Positions 1 to 7,176 of a stretch of 13,710 bases of DNA are shown here, piece after piece. The position numbers and the translations under genes are program-made. Each line of letters begins with the position of its first letter. Position 1 is the first letter of the stretch. The notes under the pieces were generated by a model. The model did no database searches, had not been told where the DNA came from, and saw only the letters and a program-made list of their open reading frames with translations. Source of the DNA: Candidatus Latescibacterota bacterium (GTDB lineage: Bacteria > Latescibacterota > MVCY01); NCBI GenBank assembly GCA_030629295.1, contig DAOVPH010000015.1, positions 1 through 13,710 of the forward strand, written 5' to 3'.

Positions 1-2
1 CA

Positions 3-1136
3 CCATTGTCAGAGATGGTGCAGGGTAAACAGAAAATCCTGATCGTTTCCGATGACCACCACCGACCAACACCGATAGACCGAGTTCTGCCTTTTATTTT
101 GGAAGAATTAAGCGCGGCCGGTATTCGCGACGAACAGATAGAGATAATTATGGCTTTAGGTTCCCACCGGCCGATGTCATCCGAAGAAATCGAGATAAAA
201 CTGGGTGAGGAAATAACTGCGGATTTTCAGGTCACCAACCACGACTGGGCCAATCCTGAAAGCCTCTACTATGCCGGGCGGGCAGATCCAGGGATTGAAA
301 TCTGGGTTAATCGGAAGATGAAGGAAGCCGATTTTGTACTTGGCCTGGGCAGGATTATGCCCATAGAGGTTTGTGGTTTTACTGGGGGAGGGAAGATCAT
401 CGTTCCCGGTCTCTGCGGGGAAAAGACCAATAGCGATATGCACTGGGTACGGGTTGACATTCCTCAGGAAGATGTAATCGGCCGGCGCGATAACCCGATA
501 AGAGAGGCGATCGACCGATGCGCTCTAACTGCGGGGCTGGATGCAATTTTCAATCTCATCGTTGATGGTGAGGGCGAAATCGTCCAGGCTGTCTTTGGCC
601 ATCCTGTTGAGGCCCACCGGCAGGGTACGGAATTCGCCGTCAAAATCCACGGAGTCGAAATTTCCCAACCAGCCGACATCGTTATTGCTGATGGTTTCCC
701 GTTTGATATGGAATTCTGGCAGGTGAACAAGGCTCTGGATACCGCAGGCTTAGTGGTAAAAAAAGGCGGCGTGATCATCCTTGTCTCCCCCTGTCGGGAA
801 GGATTTTCCTGTACCCACGAAGAGGAAATTATTAAATTTGGCTATCGGCCAAAGGAAGAGGTGAAACAGTTGGTGGCTCGCGGTGAAATCGAACACCTGG
901 TAACTGCGGTGCATATGATTCAAGTGGCTGAAGCAACAATTGAAAAAGGAGTCACCTGCATTTTGGTAACCAATGGCATCGACCAGGAGAAGATTGAGAA
1001 GGTAGGTCTGGCTTATGCCCCTGATGCCCAGTCAGCCTTAGATCAAGCATTTGCCCGTCTTGGCAAAAAAGCTGAGGTATGTGTTCTTCGCCGGGCTGCC
1101 GAGATGTTGCCTATTATGAAAGAAAAATCAAACTGA
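3..1136 (+). CDS. LarA-family (nickel-pincer hydroxyacid racemase/epimerase-like) protein, 5' partial
   Basis: This is a homologue of lactate racemase LarA (lar_N/DUF2088 family), whose members racemise or epimerise 2-hydroxy acids with a nickel-pincer nucleotide; some characterised relatives are D-gluconate 2-epimerases. Numbering from the TTG at base 6, visible motifs are DDHHRPTP (16-23, cofactor-binding D17 and R20), GSHRP (52-56, H54 matching catalytic H108 of Lactobacillus plantarum LarA), GFTGGGK (124-130, K130 matching cofactor-tethering K184) and H146 matching nickel ligand H200. Three of these share a constant offset of 54 residues. At that offset the second catalytic His (H174) is Ile120. 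LarA has about 54 more residues at its N terminus, and the frame is open to the window edge (CCA at 3-5), so the true start is probably upstream. The stop overlaps the next gene's ATG by one base. The family is confident; the substrate and even racemase activity are not. Confidence 0.85.
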   Translation, partial: PLSEMVQGKQKILIVSDDHHRPTPIDRVLPFILEELSAAGIRDEQIEIIMALGSHRPMSSEEIEIKLGEEITADFQVTNHDWANPESLYYAGRADPGIEIWVNRKMKEADFVLGLGRIMPIEVCGFTGGGKIIVPGLCGEKTNSDMHWVRVDIPQEDVIGRRDNPIREAIDRCALTAGLDAIFNLIVDGEGEIVQAVFGHPVEAHRQGTEFAVKIHGVEISQPADIVIADGFPFDMEFWQVNKALDTAGLVVKKGGVIILVSPCREGFSCTHEEEIIKFGYRPKEEVKQLVARGEIEHLVTAVHMIQVAEATIEKGVTCILVTNGIDQEKIEKVGLAYAPDAQSALDQAFARLGKKAEVCVLRRAAEMLPIMKEKSN

Positions 1137-2188
1137 TGAAGGCCCTGCTGAAATTTGCTGAAGGCAAGGGGAATGTTGGGCTCAAAGATGTCCCAGAGCC
1201 AACCCCAGAAGAGGGAGAGGCGGTAATTAGAGTCCAGGTGGCCGGTGTCTGTGGTACGGATGTCCATATCTACTATGATCGTTTTTCAAACACTCCGCCG
1301 CTTATCCTGGGCCACGAGTTTTCCGGTATTATTGAGGATCTTGGCCCTGGCGTGAAAGCGTTCCAGATAGGCGACCGGGTTGTCTCCGAGAACAATCCAT
1401 TTGCCTGCGGCATCTGCCGGATTTGCTCTCTGGGCTATCCCAATCTCTGTCCCCAGAAAAAGGCTATGGGAATCCATTCAGACGGATGTTTTGCTGACTA
1501 TGTTAAGCTGCCAGCAAACCTTCTTCATCGCATTCCGGACGATATCTCTTTTGAGCAGGCTGCACTTAGCGAACCGCTGGCAGTATCAGTCCATGCTGTT
1601 TCGGAGCGGTGTGGCATAGAGACAGACGATACAGTAGTAGTCTTCGGCTCCGGTGCTATTGGCCTTTTGGCCGCGCAGGTAGCCAGGGCGGAGGGCGCAG
1701 GCAGGGTTCTTTTGGTCGGTACCCCTGAGGATGAAAAAATACGGTTTCCCTGTGCCCGCAAACTGAGAATTGACACTTTAAATATCAAGAATCAAGATTT
1801 GAGAAAGAGAGTGATGAACCTGACCGGAGGAATAGGAGCTGATGTGATTGTAGAAGCCTCCGGGAATAGAGCAGCTATTATCCAGGGGGTGAAATTGCTG
1901 AGAAGAAACGGCCGGATGGCTGTTGTCGGAATAACGGGCCAGAGAGAAATTCCTCTCGACTGGGACCGGATGGTGGCCAAAGGAGTCTCTCTTTTGTTCG
2001 CCTATAGCTCCCGAAGCCCGGACTGGCAAAAAGCCCTCAAATTCCTGTCCGAGAAGAAGGTCGAGACCATGCCTCTTATCACCCATTGGTTCCGGATTGA
2101 ACAATGGGAACAGGCCTTCCATGTTCTGGAGACGATGCAGGCCATCAGGCCAGTTTTTCTGATAGGAGAGGTAAAAGATACTCCTTAA
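1136..2188 (+). CDS. Zinc-dependent medium-chain alcohol/polyol dehydrogenase (MDR family), copy 1
   Basis: This 350-residue cytoplasmic enzyme belongs to the zinc-containing MDR family (sorbitol/threonine dehydrogenase-like), which oxidises a secondary alcohol to a ketone with NAD(P). Catalytic zinc residues are C39 and the GHE motif H60-E61, with E146 in SEP. The structural zinc lobe has four cysteines, C91, C94, C97 and C105. The Rossmann motif GSGAIG lies at 171-176. The expected acidic residue after beta-2 is replaced by Gly-Thr, so NAD versus NADP preference is unclear. A start at 1079 in the same frame is possible, but ATG 1136 gives the canonical MKAL N terminus, aligns without gaps to the second MDR gene here, and forms a TGATG overlap with the LarA-like gene. 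This suggests translational coupling, since no strong ribosome binding site precedes it. The substrate is unknown; a sugar, polyol or hydroxy acid is likely from context. Confidence 0.92.
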   Translation: MKALLKFAEGKGNVGLKDVPEPTPEEGEAVIRVQVAGVCGTDVHIYYDRFSNTPPLILGHEFSGIIEDLGPGVKAFQIGDRVVSENNPFACGICRICSLGYPNLCPQKKAMGIHSDGCFADYVKLPANLLHRIPDDISFEQAALSEPLAVSVHAVSERCGIETDDTVVVFGSGAIGLLAAQVARAEGAGRVLLVGTPEDEKIRFPCARKLRIDTLNIKNQDLRKRVMNLTGGIGADVIVEASGNRAAIIQGVKLLRRNGRMAVVGITGQREIPLDWDRMVAKGVSLLFAYSSRSPDWQKALKFLSEKKVETMPLITHWFRIEQWEQAFHVLETMQAIRPVFLIGEVKDTP

Positions 2189-2246
2189 GCTCGCGAACAC
2201 TGCCGGCTGCTCCTGATATTATTTTTGTGATTTTGGGGAGCTGAAA

Positions 2247-3251
2247 ATGACCAAGATTTCGCAAGACACATTCCAGGGCTTAGAGAGAATCACTGTAGAA
2301 AACGACCAGGTAAGTTTTTCCCTTCTTCCCCAGATTGGGGGGAAGATAATCTCGCTGATCTTCAAAGAAAGTGGACATGAATACATCTCGTTAAGCGGGA
2401 GGCCGTTTCGGATACCTGCCTACGGAGCAAGCTTTGTCGACTATGACATCAGCGGTTTTGACGAATGCTTTCCGGCAATCGCAGAAGGGTTCTATCCTGA
2501 AGAACCGTGGAAGGGTGTCCATATTCCTGACCACGGGGAACTGTGGACCCTGCCCTGGGAAAGTGAAATAGAAGGGGAGACCTTGAGACTCACAGTCTTC
2601 GGGGTGAGGTTTCCTTATCGCTTCGTTAAGGTATTCACCTTAGAGGAAAACAGGGTTGAGGTTAACTACCAAGTAACGAATTTTTCGCCAGTTGAATTCA
2701 AGTACATCTGGGCGGCTCATCCGTTATTGGCTGTAACACCGGGAGCGAAGATCACTCTGCCGGGTGAACCACGGATACGTACTGACTGGTCGAAGAACGA
2801 GAGGCTGGGCAGACTTCTTTACGAAACATCTTGGCCCCGGGCCCAGGGGGCGGGTGGCGAAGTTATTGACCTGAGCATTGTCAACTCACCAGAAGTGAAT
2901 CAGGCAACAAAGTTCTTTACTACAGCATTGGAGGAAGGCTGGTGTGCCTTGCACGATCCCCTGACAGGTAACTTTCTAAAATTCTCTTTTCCGGTGGAGA
3001 AAATACCCTATGTTGGAGTCTGGATCAACGAAGGAGGTTGGCCCCTTGAGGGACAGCCGAGCTATAATATGGCCCTTGAGCCCTGTACCGGTTGTCCGGA
3101 TAAATTAGACACAGCGATTCAGCGCGATGAGTATGCTTCCCTGAAAGGCCATGGTGAAAATACCTGGACCTTGGTCATAACCGTTGGCAGATCAGAACAG
3201 GTAGGTAGTATAAGAGGCCCGAATTTTCCACCTCATTTTGAAAGTTTCTAA
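2247..3251 (+). CDS. Galactose mutarotase-fold protein (aldose 1-epimerase-like)
   Basis: This 334-residue protein resembles the aldose 1-epimerase superfamily, which interconverts alpha and beta anomers of free or modified sugars. Visible features are the N-terminal beta-rich segment with PQIGGK (28-33), H96 in DHGELW, H158 in AAHP, and E278 in ALEPCTG. The two histidines and the C-terminal Glu correspond in order to the acid/base residues of mutarotases, although the surrounding motifs differ from classical GalM, so it is a divergent member. The length is normal for the superfamily and no signal peptide is seen. The start is well supported by GGGGAG at 2235-2240, six bases before the ATG. 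It follows the largest gap in the window (58 bases). It is the best single hint that the operon substrate is a carbohydrate with an anomeric centre, but mutarotase-fold proteins also include non-enzymatic carbohydrate binders. Confidence 0.8.
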   Translation: MTKISQDTFQGLERITVENDQVSFSLLPQIGGKIISLIFKESGHEYISLSGRPFRIPAYGASFVDYDISGFDECFPAIAEGFYPEEPWKGVHIPDHGELWTLPWESEIEGETLRLTVFGVRFPYRFVKVFTLEENRVEVNYQVTNFSPVEFKYIWAAHPLLAVTPGAKITLPGEPRIRTDWSKNERLGRLLYETSWPRAQGAGGEVIDLSIVNSPEVNQATKFFTTALEEGWCALHDPLTGNFLKFSFPVEKIPYVGVWINEGGWPLEGQPSYNMALEPCTGCPDKLDTAIQRDEYASLKGHGENTWTLVITVGRSEQVGSIRGPNFPPHFESF

Positions 3252-3265
3252 AAGCAAAAACTGAC

Positions 3266-3271
3266 GGGGAG
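3266..3271 (+). promoter_or_regulatory. Ribosome binding site fixing the start of SDR 1
   Basis: GGGGAG lies seven bases before ATG 3279. It favours that ATG over the in-frame TTG at 3273, which would sit directly after the site and add only Met-Lys. Confidence 0.75.
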
Positions 3272-3278
3272 ATTGAAA

Positions 3279-4025
3279 ATGAAATTAAGAAATAAAGTGG
3301 CCATTGTTACTGGCTCAGCACAGGGCCTGGGCAGGGCTGTTGCTCTCACCTTGGCCAGGGAAGGAGCCAGCATCGTGGCCAGCGACATCAATTTGGAAAA
3401 AGCGAAGGCAGTTGTGAGAGAAATTGAGGTCATCGGGCAGGAAGCTACAGCGGTTAAAGCGGATGTTTCCAACAAGCAGGATGTGGAAGGGATGGTCAAG
3501 ACCACCATTTCCCAATTCGGTCAAGTAGACATACTGGTCAATTGTGCCGGCATATGTTCTCTCTCTCCCATCTTGGAGATAGAGGAAGAGGAATGGGACA
3601 GGATTCTTGCCGTGAATCTAAAGGGAACTTTCCTCTGCTCTCAGGCCGTGTTTAGAGAAATGGTGAGCAGAAAATCGGGAAAGATTGTCAATATCTCCTC
3701 TGCCTCAGCAAAGATCGGAGGGGTAGCCGTAGGTGCCCATTATTCTGCCTCCAAAGCAGGCGTAATCTGCTTTACCAAATCCCTGGCCCTCGCTGCTGCC
3801 CCCTATAAGATCAATGTCAATTGTGTCTGTCCTGGGCCCATAGAGACAGAAATGACCGATGCCTGGGGAGATGAGATGAATACCAGATTCAAGAATATGA
3901 TACCCTGGAAAGATTATGGCAAACCACAAGATGTAGCGGGAGCTGTACTCTTTTTGGTCTCAGAGGAAGCCCGCTATATTACTGGCGAAACACTGGATGT
4001 AAATGGCGGATTAGTAATGGATTAG
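3279..4025 (+). CDS. Short-chain dehydrogenase/reductase (SDR 1), classical, NAD-type
   Basis: This 248-residue protein is a complete classical SDR, a cytoplasmic NAD(P)-dependent oxidoreductase of the FabG/gluconate-5-dehydrogenase/glucose-1-dehydrogenase type. The dinucleotide motif is TGSAQGLG (11-18). D36 at the end of beta-2 predicts NAD(H). NCAG (88-91) is a Cys variant of NNAG. N113, S141, Y155 and K159 form the complete catalytic tetrad, with the PG motif after beta-6. The C terminus has the usual TGETLDVNGG ending. The start is ATG 3279, supported by GGGGAG seven bases upstream. It is the first of five SDRs in the window and sits between the mutarotase-like gene and another SDR. Specific substrates cannot be deduced for this family from sequence alone; a hydroxyl of a sugar or sugar acid is the contextual guess. 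Confidence 0.93.
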   Translation: MKLRNKVAIVTGSAQGLGRAVALTLAREGASIVASDINLEKAKAVVREIEVIGQEATAVKADVSNKQDVEGMVKTTISQFGQVDILVNCAGICSLSPILEIEEEEWDRILAVNLKGTFLCSQAVFREMVSRKSGKIVNISSASAKIGGVAVGAHYSASKAGVICFTKSLALAAAPYKINVNCVCPGPIETEMTDAWGDEMNTRFKNMIPWKDYGKPQDVAGAVLFLVSEEARYITGETLDVNGGLVMD

Positions 4026-4033
4026 TGACTCAT

Positions 4034-4039
4034 GAGGAG
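4034..4039 (+). promoter_or_regulatory. Ribosome binding site fixing the start of SDR 2
   Basis: GAGGAG lies seven bases before ATG 4047. It overlaps the alternative in-frame ATG at 4032, which has no site of its own, so 4047 is preferred. Confidence 0.75.
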
Positions 4040-4046
4040 ATGTGTT

Positions 4047-4868
4047 ATGAAGCAGAGGCAGGCCATAAAGAATCGTTTTAAGAACAAAGTAGCTATTGTA
4101 ACAGGTGGTTCATCCGGTATAGGACGGGCGATCGTCGAGGAATTATGCAAGGAAGGAGCGTTGGTAACATTTACTGGAATCAGCGATGCAGGCCTGACTA
4201 CAGCAAAAGAGCTGAACGATGCCGGTTACAACGTCCTGTTCTGCCGGGGCGACATGGCCGATGAACGATTTTGCAAAAACACGGTTGACCAAACGCTGGC
4301 GAAATGGGAAAAAGTCAACTACCTGGTTAATAACGCCTTTTCATTCGTGGCAAAAGGACTGGATGCCACCCGCGAAGATTGGGAGCGGGTTTTTCAGGTC
4401 GGACCAATGGCCTATGCGGTGATGGTCCAGTGTGTGGTCGAGCCAATGAAGAAGCAGGGCGGAGGTGCGATCGTTAATATGTCAAGCGTTTCTGCTTTTG
4501 TGGCTCAACCGAACCGTTGGACCTATAATGCGGCAAAAGGTGCAGTCTACACCTTGACCAAATGCATGGCATTAGATTTAATTCGCTATAACATCAGGGT
4601 CAACAGTATCAGCCCTGGCTGGATTTGGACAAGAGAGGTGTATAAGGCTGCTGCTGGCGGCGGTCGCAAAAAATGGGATCCTATATGGGGACAATACCAC
4701 ATGATGGAGCGTTGTGGTGAACCAGTAGAATGTGCGGGTCCAACGCTGTTTCTCTTAAGCGACGACGCCTCATTTATCACTGCTGTGGACCTTCCAATTG
4801 ATGGTGGATATCACGGAATGGGACCGGAGGGTTTGGGGAAAACCGCCGTTTTTTCCGGCACCAAGTAG
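4047..4868 (+). CDS. Divergent short-chain dehydrogenase (SDR 2) with atypical NNAF motif and no tetrad Asn
   Basis: This 273-residue SDR has an intact glycine motif TGGSSGIG (19-26) and active-site S147, Y160 and K164 (YNAAK). It is unusual elsewhere. The NNAG motif reads NNAF (95-98), the helix-4 catalytic Asn is Gly119 (QVGPMAY), and the beta-2 acidic residue expected in NAD enzymes is Gly44. It also has an extended tail after the DGGY motif, ending around GPEGLGKTAVFSG. This architecture suggests a distinct SDR subfamily with an altered proton relay or a different reaction; I cannot name its substrate. An upstream in-frame ATG at 4032 would add five residues, but the ribosome binding site at 4034-4039 points to 4047. 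It follows SDR 1 with a 21-base gap and precedes the cyclase-family gene. Confidence 0.88.
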   Translation: MKQRQAIKNRFKNKVAIVTGGSSGIGRAIVEELCKEGALVTFTGISDAGLTTAKELNDAGYNVLFCRGDMADERFCKNTVDQTLAKWEKVNYLVNNAFSFVAKGLDATREDWERVFQVGPMAYAVMVQCVVEPMKKQGGGAIVNMSSVSAFVAQPNRWTYNAAKGAVYTLTKCMALDLIRYNIRVNSISPGWIWTREVYKAAAGGGRKKWDPIWGQYHMMERCGEPVECAGPTLFLLSDDASFITAVDLPIDGGYHGMGPEGLGKTAVFSGTK

Positions 4869-4901
4869 TGGCTCTCATTGTGAACAGAAAGGAGAGAAAA
4901 G

Positions 4902-5546
4902 ATGGCGAAAAGAGTTGTGGATTTATCACTGGAGATTTATCACCAGGCGCCCACCTTCAGTCCTGATCCAAAGTGTGGAATACTGGTTTATCACACCATT
5001 GAAAGTATGGGCTACAACATCACCCAGATAATAATGAGCACTCACCAAGGAACCCATCTCGATGCTCCCTTTCATTTCTTTGACAAGGGACGGACGGTGG
5101 ATAAGCTTGACCTGAATAAGTGCGTGGGGACTGCGCTGATAATTGATCTGAGCCAAAAGAAGGCAAAGGATGAAATAGGAATCGAAGATCTCAAACCTTA
5201 TGAAAATAAGATTATTAAAGGAGCGAAGATTCTCCTTCGCACCGATTGGGATAAGATTTATCCCCGGGACGAATATTTCTCTGACCAGCCAGTCATTACT
5301 GTAGAGCTCTCCAGATGGTTGGCAGAAAAGGAAATAGACCTGTTGGGATTAGAAACTCCCAGTGTACACCCGCAAGACTATGCGCCAATACATAAGACTC
5401 TCCTGAAAAAGGAAATAGTTATTGTGGAGGCTTTGGCCCACTTGAGAGAATTGACTCAAGAGGAAGTATTCTTTGCAGCGGTACCTTTGAAAATAAAAGG
5501 TCGCGACGGTTCACCAGTGAGGGCCTTTGCCATTGAAGGAAAATGA
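4902..5546 (+). CDS. Cyclase/kynurenine-formamidase-fold metal-dependent hydrolase
   Basis: This 214-residue protein belongs to the cyclase family (PF04199), which includes kynurenine formamidase KynB, isatin hydrolase and related enzymes that hydrolyse amides or ring carbonyl bonds using divalent metal. The diagnostic HxGTHxDxPxH motif is present and complete: H48, G50-T51-H52, D54, P56 and H58. H164 and E176 near the C terminus match the conserved second-shell His and Glu. Length is typical and no signal peptide is seen. AAGGAG (4889-4894) precedes the ATG by seven bases. There are no tryptophan-degradation genes nearby, so a kynurenine role is not supported. In this dehydrogenase-rich context, hydrolysis of a lactone, cyclic ketone or amide intermediate is plausible, but that is inference. 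Confidence 0.88.
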   Translation: MAKRVVDLSLEIYHQAPTFSPDPKCGILVYHTIESMGYNITQIIMSTHQGTHLDAPFHFFDKGRTVDKLDLNKCVGTALIIDLSQKKAKDEIGIEDLKPYENKIIKGAKILLRTDWDKIYPRDEYFSDQPVITVELSRWLAEKEIDLLGLETPSVHPQDYAPIHKTLLKKEIVIVEALAHLRELTQEEVFFAAVPLKIKGRDGSPVRAFAIEGK

Positions 5547-5553
5547 AAGGAGG
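5546..5553 (+). promoter_or_regulatory. Strong ribosome binding site before three tandem ATG codons (SDR 3)
   Basis: AAAGGAGG is followed directly by ATG at 5554, 5557 and 5560. Only 5560 has normal spacing (six bases), so it is the preferred start. The first base of the site is the last base of the cyclase gene's stop codon. Confidence 0.8.
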
Positions 5554-5559
5554 ATGATG

Positions 5560-6375
5560 ATGCCGGACCTTTCCGGAAAAGTGGCTATCGTTACCGGCGG
5601 TGGTTTTGGTATTGGAGAGGGAATTGCCTCAGTGCTTTCAGAGTGTGGGGCAACTGTTGTGGTAGCCGAGGTGAATGAGGAGAATGGTCAGCGGGTGGAG
5701 AAGATCCTGCGACAGAGGTGGGGACGGGGTCTGTTCATTCATACCGATGTTTCCCTACAGCGTCAAGTGGAGGCCATGGTAGAGAAGACCGTATCGGAAT
5801 TCGGCCGACTCGATATTCTGGTGAATAATGCCGGGGCCAATTTTGTCAAGCCGACCTTGGAGACAAAAGAAGAGGACTGGGATAAGGTGATCAATGTTGA
5901 CTTGAGGGGGACCTTCCTTTGCTCTCAGGCTGCCCTGCGCCAGATGGTTGAACAGAAGAGCGGTTCGATCATCAATATTGCCTCCGTACACACTTATGCC
6001 ACCCTGCCTTCTGCTGTCCCCTATGCGTCTGCCAAAGGCGGTGTGGAGTGTATGACAAAGTCTATGGCTATTGAGTTTGGTCCCTTAGGCATCAGAGTCA
6101 ACGCCGTTAGTCCGGGGCTCACAGACACAAAGATCTGGCAGGATATTAAGAAGGCCGGCAGAGATGAGAGGACGGTTGAAGATTTCTGGATGGCTCACAT
6201 ACCTTTAAAGAGAGTCCAGACGCCGAGAGAGGTGGGTAATGTAGTCGCCTTCTTGGCTTCCGACGAATCCTCTTACATAACCGGCGCTAACATCTTCACC
6301 GATGGGGGAATGACTGCCATGCTTATCGGGGAGAGCCAGCAGGCGGTGGCCACCCTCGAAGAGTGGAAGGAGTGA
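5560..6375 (+). CDS. Short-chain dehydrogenase/reductase (SDR 3), NAD-type
   Basis: This 271-residue classical SDR has TGGGFGIG (12-19), E37 at the beta-2 acidic position (NAD preference expected), NNAG (89-92), and S142, Y155 and K159 as the active site. The helix-4 catalytic Asn is replaced by Asp114 (NVDLRGT), a substitution that also occurs in active SDRs. The C terminus carries the TGANIFTDGG motif followed by a tail of about 20 residues ending in LEEWKE. The start is ambiguous among three consecutive ATGs (5554, 5557, 5560); 5560 has the best spacing from AAAGGAGG. It begins 13 bases after the cyclase gene and its 3' end carries the ribosome binding site of SDR 4, so these genes are almost certainly cotranscribed. 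The substrate is unknown. Confidence 0.92.
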   Translation: MPDLSGKVAIVTGGGFGIGEGIASVLSECGATVVVAEVNEENGQRVEKILRQRWGRGLFIHTDVSLQRQVEAMVEKTVSEFGRLDILVNNAGANFVKPTLETKEEDWDKVINVDLRGTFLCSQAALRQMVEQKSGSIINIASVHTYATLPSAVPYASAKGGVECMTKSMAIEFGPLGIRVNAVSPGLTDTKIWQDIKKAGRDERTVEDFWMAHIPLKRVQTPREVGNVVAFLASDESSYITGANIFTDGGMTAMLIGESQQAVATLEEWKE

Positions 6376-6378
6376 AAG

Positions 6379-7158
6379 ATGAGATTAGAGAATCAAGTTG
6401 CTATCGTTACCGGGGCTGGCTGTGGCATTGGCAAGGCCATTGCTCTGGGAATGGTCAAAGAAGGTGCTCACATTGCCGTAGCCGAGATTAATGAAAAACC
6501 TGGGGAAGATGTAGCTGGACAGGTTAGGGCTTTGGGACGAAAATCGCTGTTTGTTAAGACAGATGTTGGCAAAGAGCTAGATGTTATGACGATGGTTAAA
6601 GAGGTGATTGATCAATTTGGTGTGATAGATATTTTGGTCAACAATGCTGGGATTATTCTTCCCAAGAAAATGGTCGAAACTACGGCCGAAGAATGGGACA
6701 AGATTCTTAACAACAACTTACGAAGTTGCTTTCTATGCACCAGGGAAGTAGCAAAGGTGATGATTGAAAAGAAAATCAGTGGGAAAATCATCAACATATC
6801 ATCCATCCACGCTCGGGTATCCGAACCCAATGCTTGTGCATATACAGCAGCTAAAGGAGGAATGGAAGCGTTTGCGCGCACATGTGCCACGGAATTGGCA
6901 CCTTATAAAGTACGGGTTAATACAATCGAACCAGGGGCAACTTACACGGAACTTACGGTGCCAATGTATACTGAATCTGTTAAAACTTCGCTTTACCAAC
7001 GGATTCCAATGAAAGAAATTGCGCAGCCAGAATGGATTGCCAGTGTGGCAGTATTTTTGGCAAGCGATGAGTCCCGGTATATGACAGGACAAGTAGTCAC
7101 TGTGGACGGTGGTTATGTTATGGATGGTAGTCTCCCTGGTGCAGAATACTGGAAATAA
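6379..7158 (+). CDS. Short-chain dehydrogenase/reductase (SDR 4), NAD-type
   Basis: This 259-residue classical SDR has the glycine motif TGAGCGIG (11-18), E36 at the beta-2 tip (NAD preference expected), NNAG (88-91), N113, S142, Y155 and K159, so the catalytic tetrad is complete. It ends with TGQVVTVDGG and a short tail, DGSLPGAEYWK. AAGGAG at 6367-6372, inside the end of SDR 3, gives six-base spacing to the ATG, and only three bases separate the two coding regions. It shares a His two residues after the catalytic Ser (H144) with SDR 3, which may indicate a related substrate pocket. It is followed by the M24 metalloprotein gene after an 18-base gap. The precise substrate cannot be read from the sequence. 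Confidence 0.93.
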   Translation: MRLENQVAIVTGAGCGIGKAIALGMVKEGAHIAVAEINEKPGEDVAGQVRALGRKSLFVKTDVGKELDVMTMVKEVIDQFGVIDILVNNAGIILPKKMVETTAEEWDKILNNNLRSCFLCTREVAKVMIEKKISGKIINISSIHARVSEPNACAYTAAKGGMEAFARTCATELAPYKVRVNTIEPGATYTELTVPMYTESVKTSLYQRIPMKEIAQPEWIASVAVFLASDESRYMTGQVVTVDGGYVMDGSLPGAEYWK

Positions 7159-7176
7159 TAAAGGCAGGTAAAAGAA

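Noticed and set aside
1..20. CACCAT...ATGGTG inverted repeat around the first possible starts of the LarA-like gene
   Set aside because: Six base pairs at the very edge, probably inside the coding region because LarA proteins extend about 54 residues further upstream. Not enough to claim an operator.
2189..2246. The largest intergenic gap as a promoter or terminator region
   Set aside because: I see the ribosome binding site of the next gene but no convincing -35/-10 pair and no stem followed by a T-run. An internal promoter cannot be excluded, but it is not supported.
3279..7158. Recent tandem duplication of SDR genes
   Set aside because: The four complete SDRs here share only family motifs and differ widely between them, with different tails and cofactor residues. 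There are no long near-identical DNA repeats, so any duplication is old.
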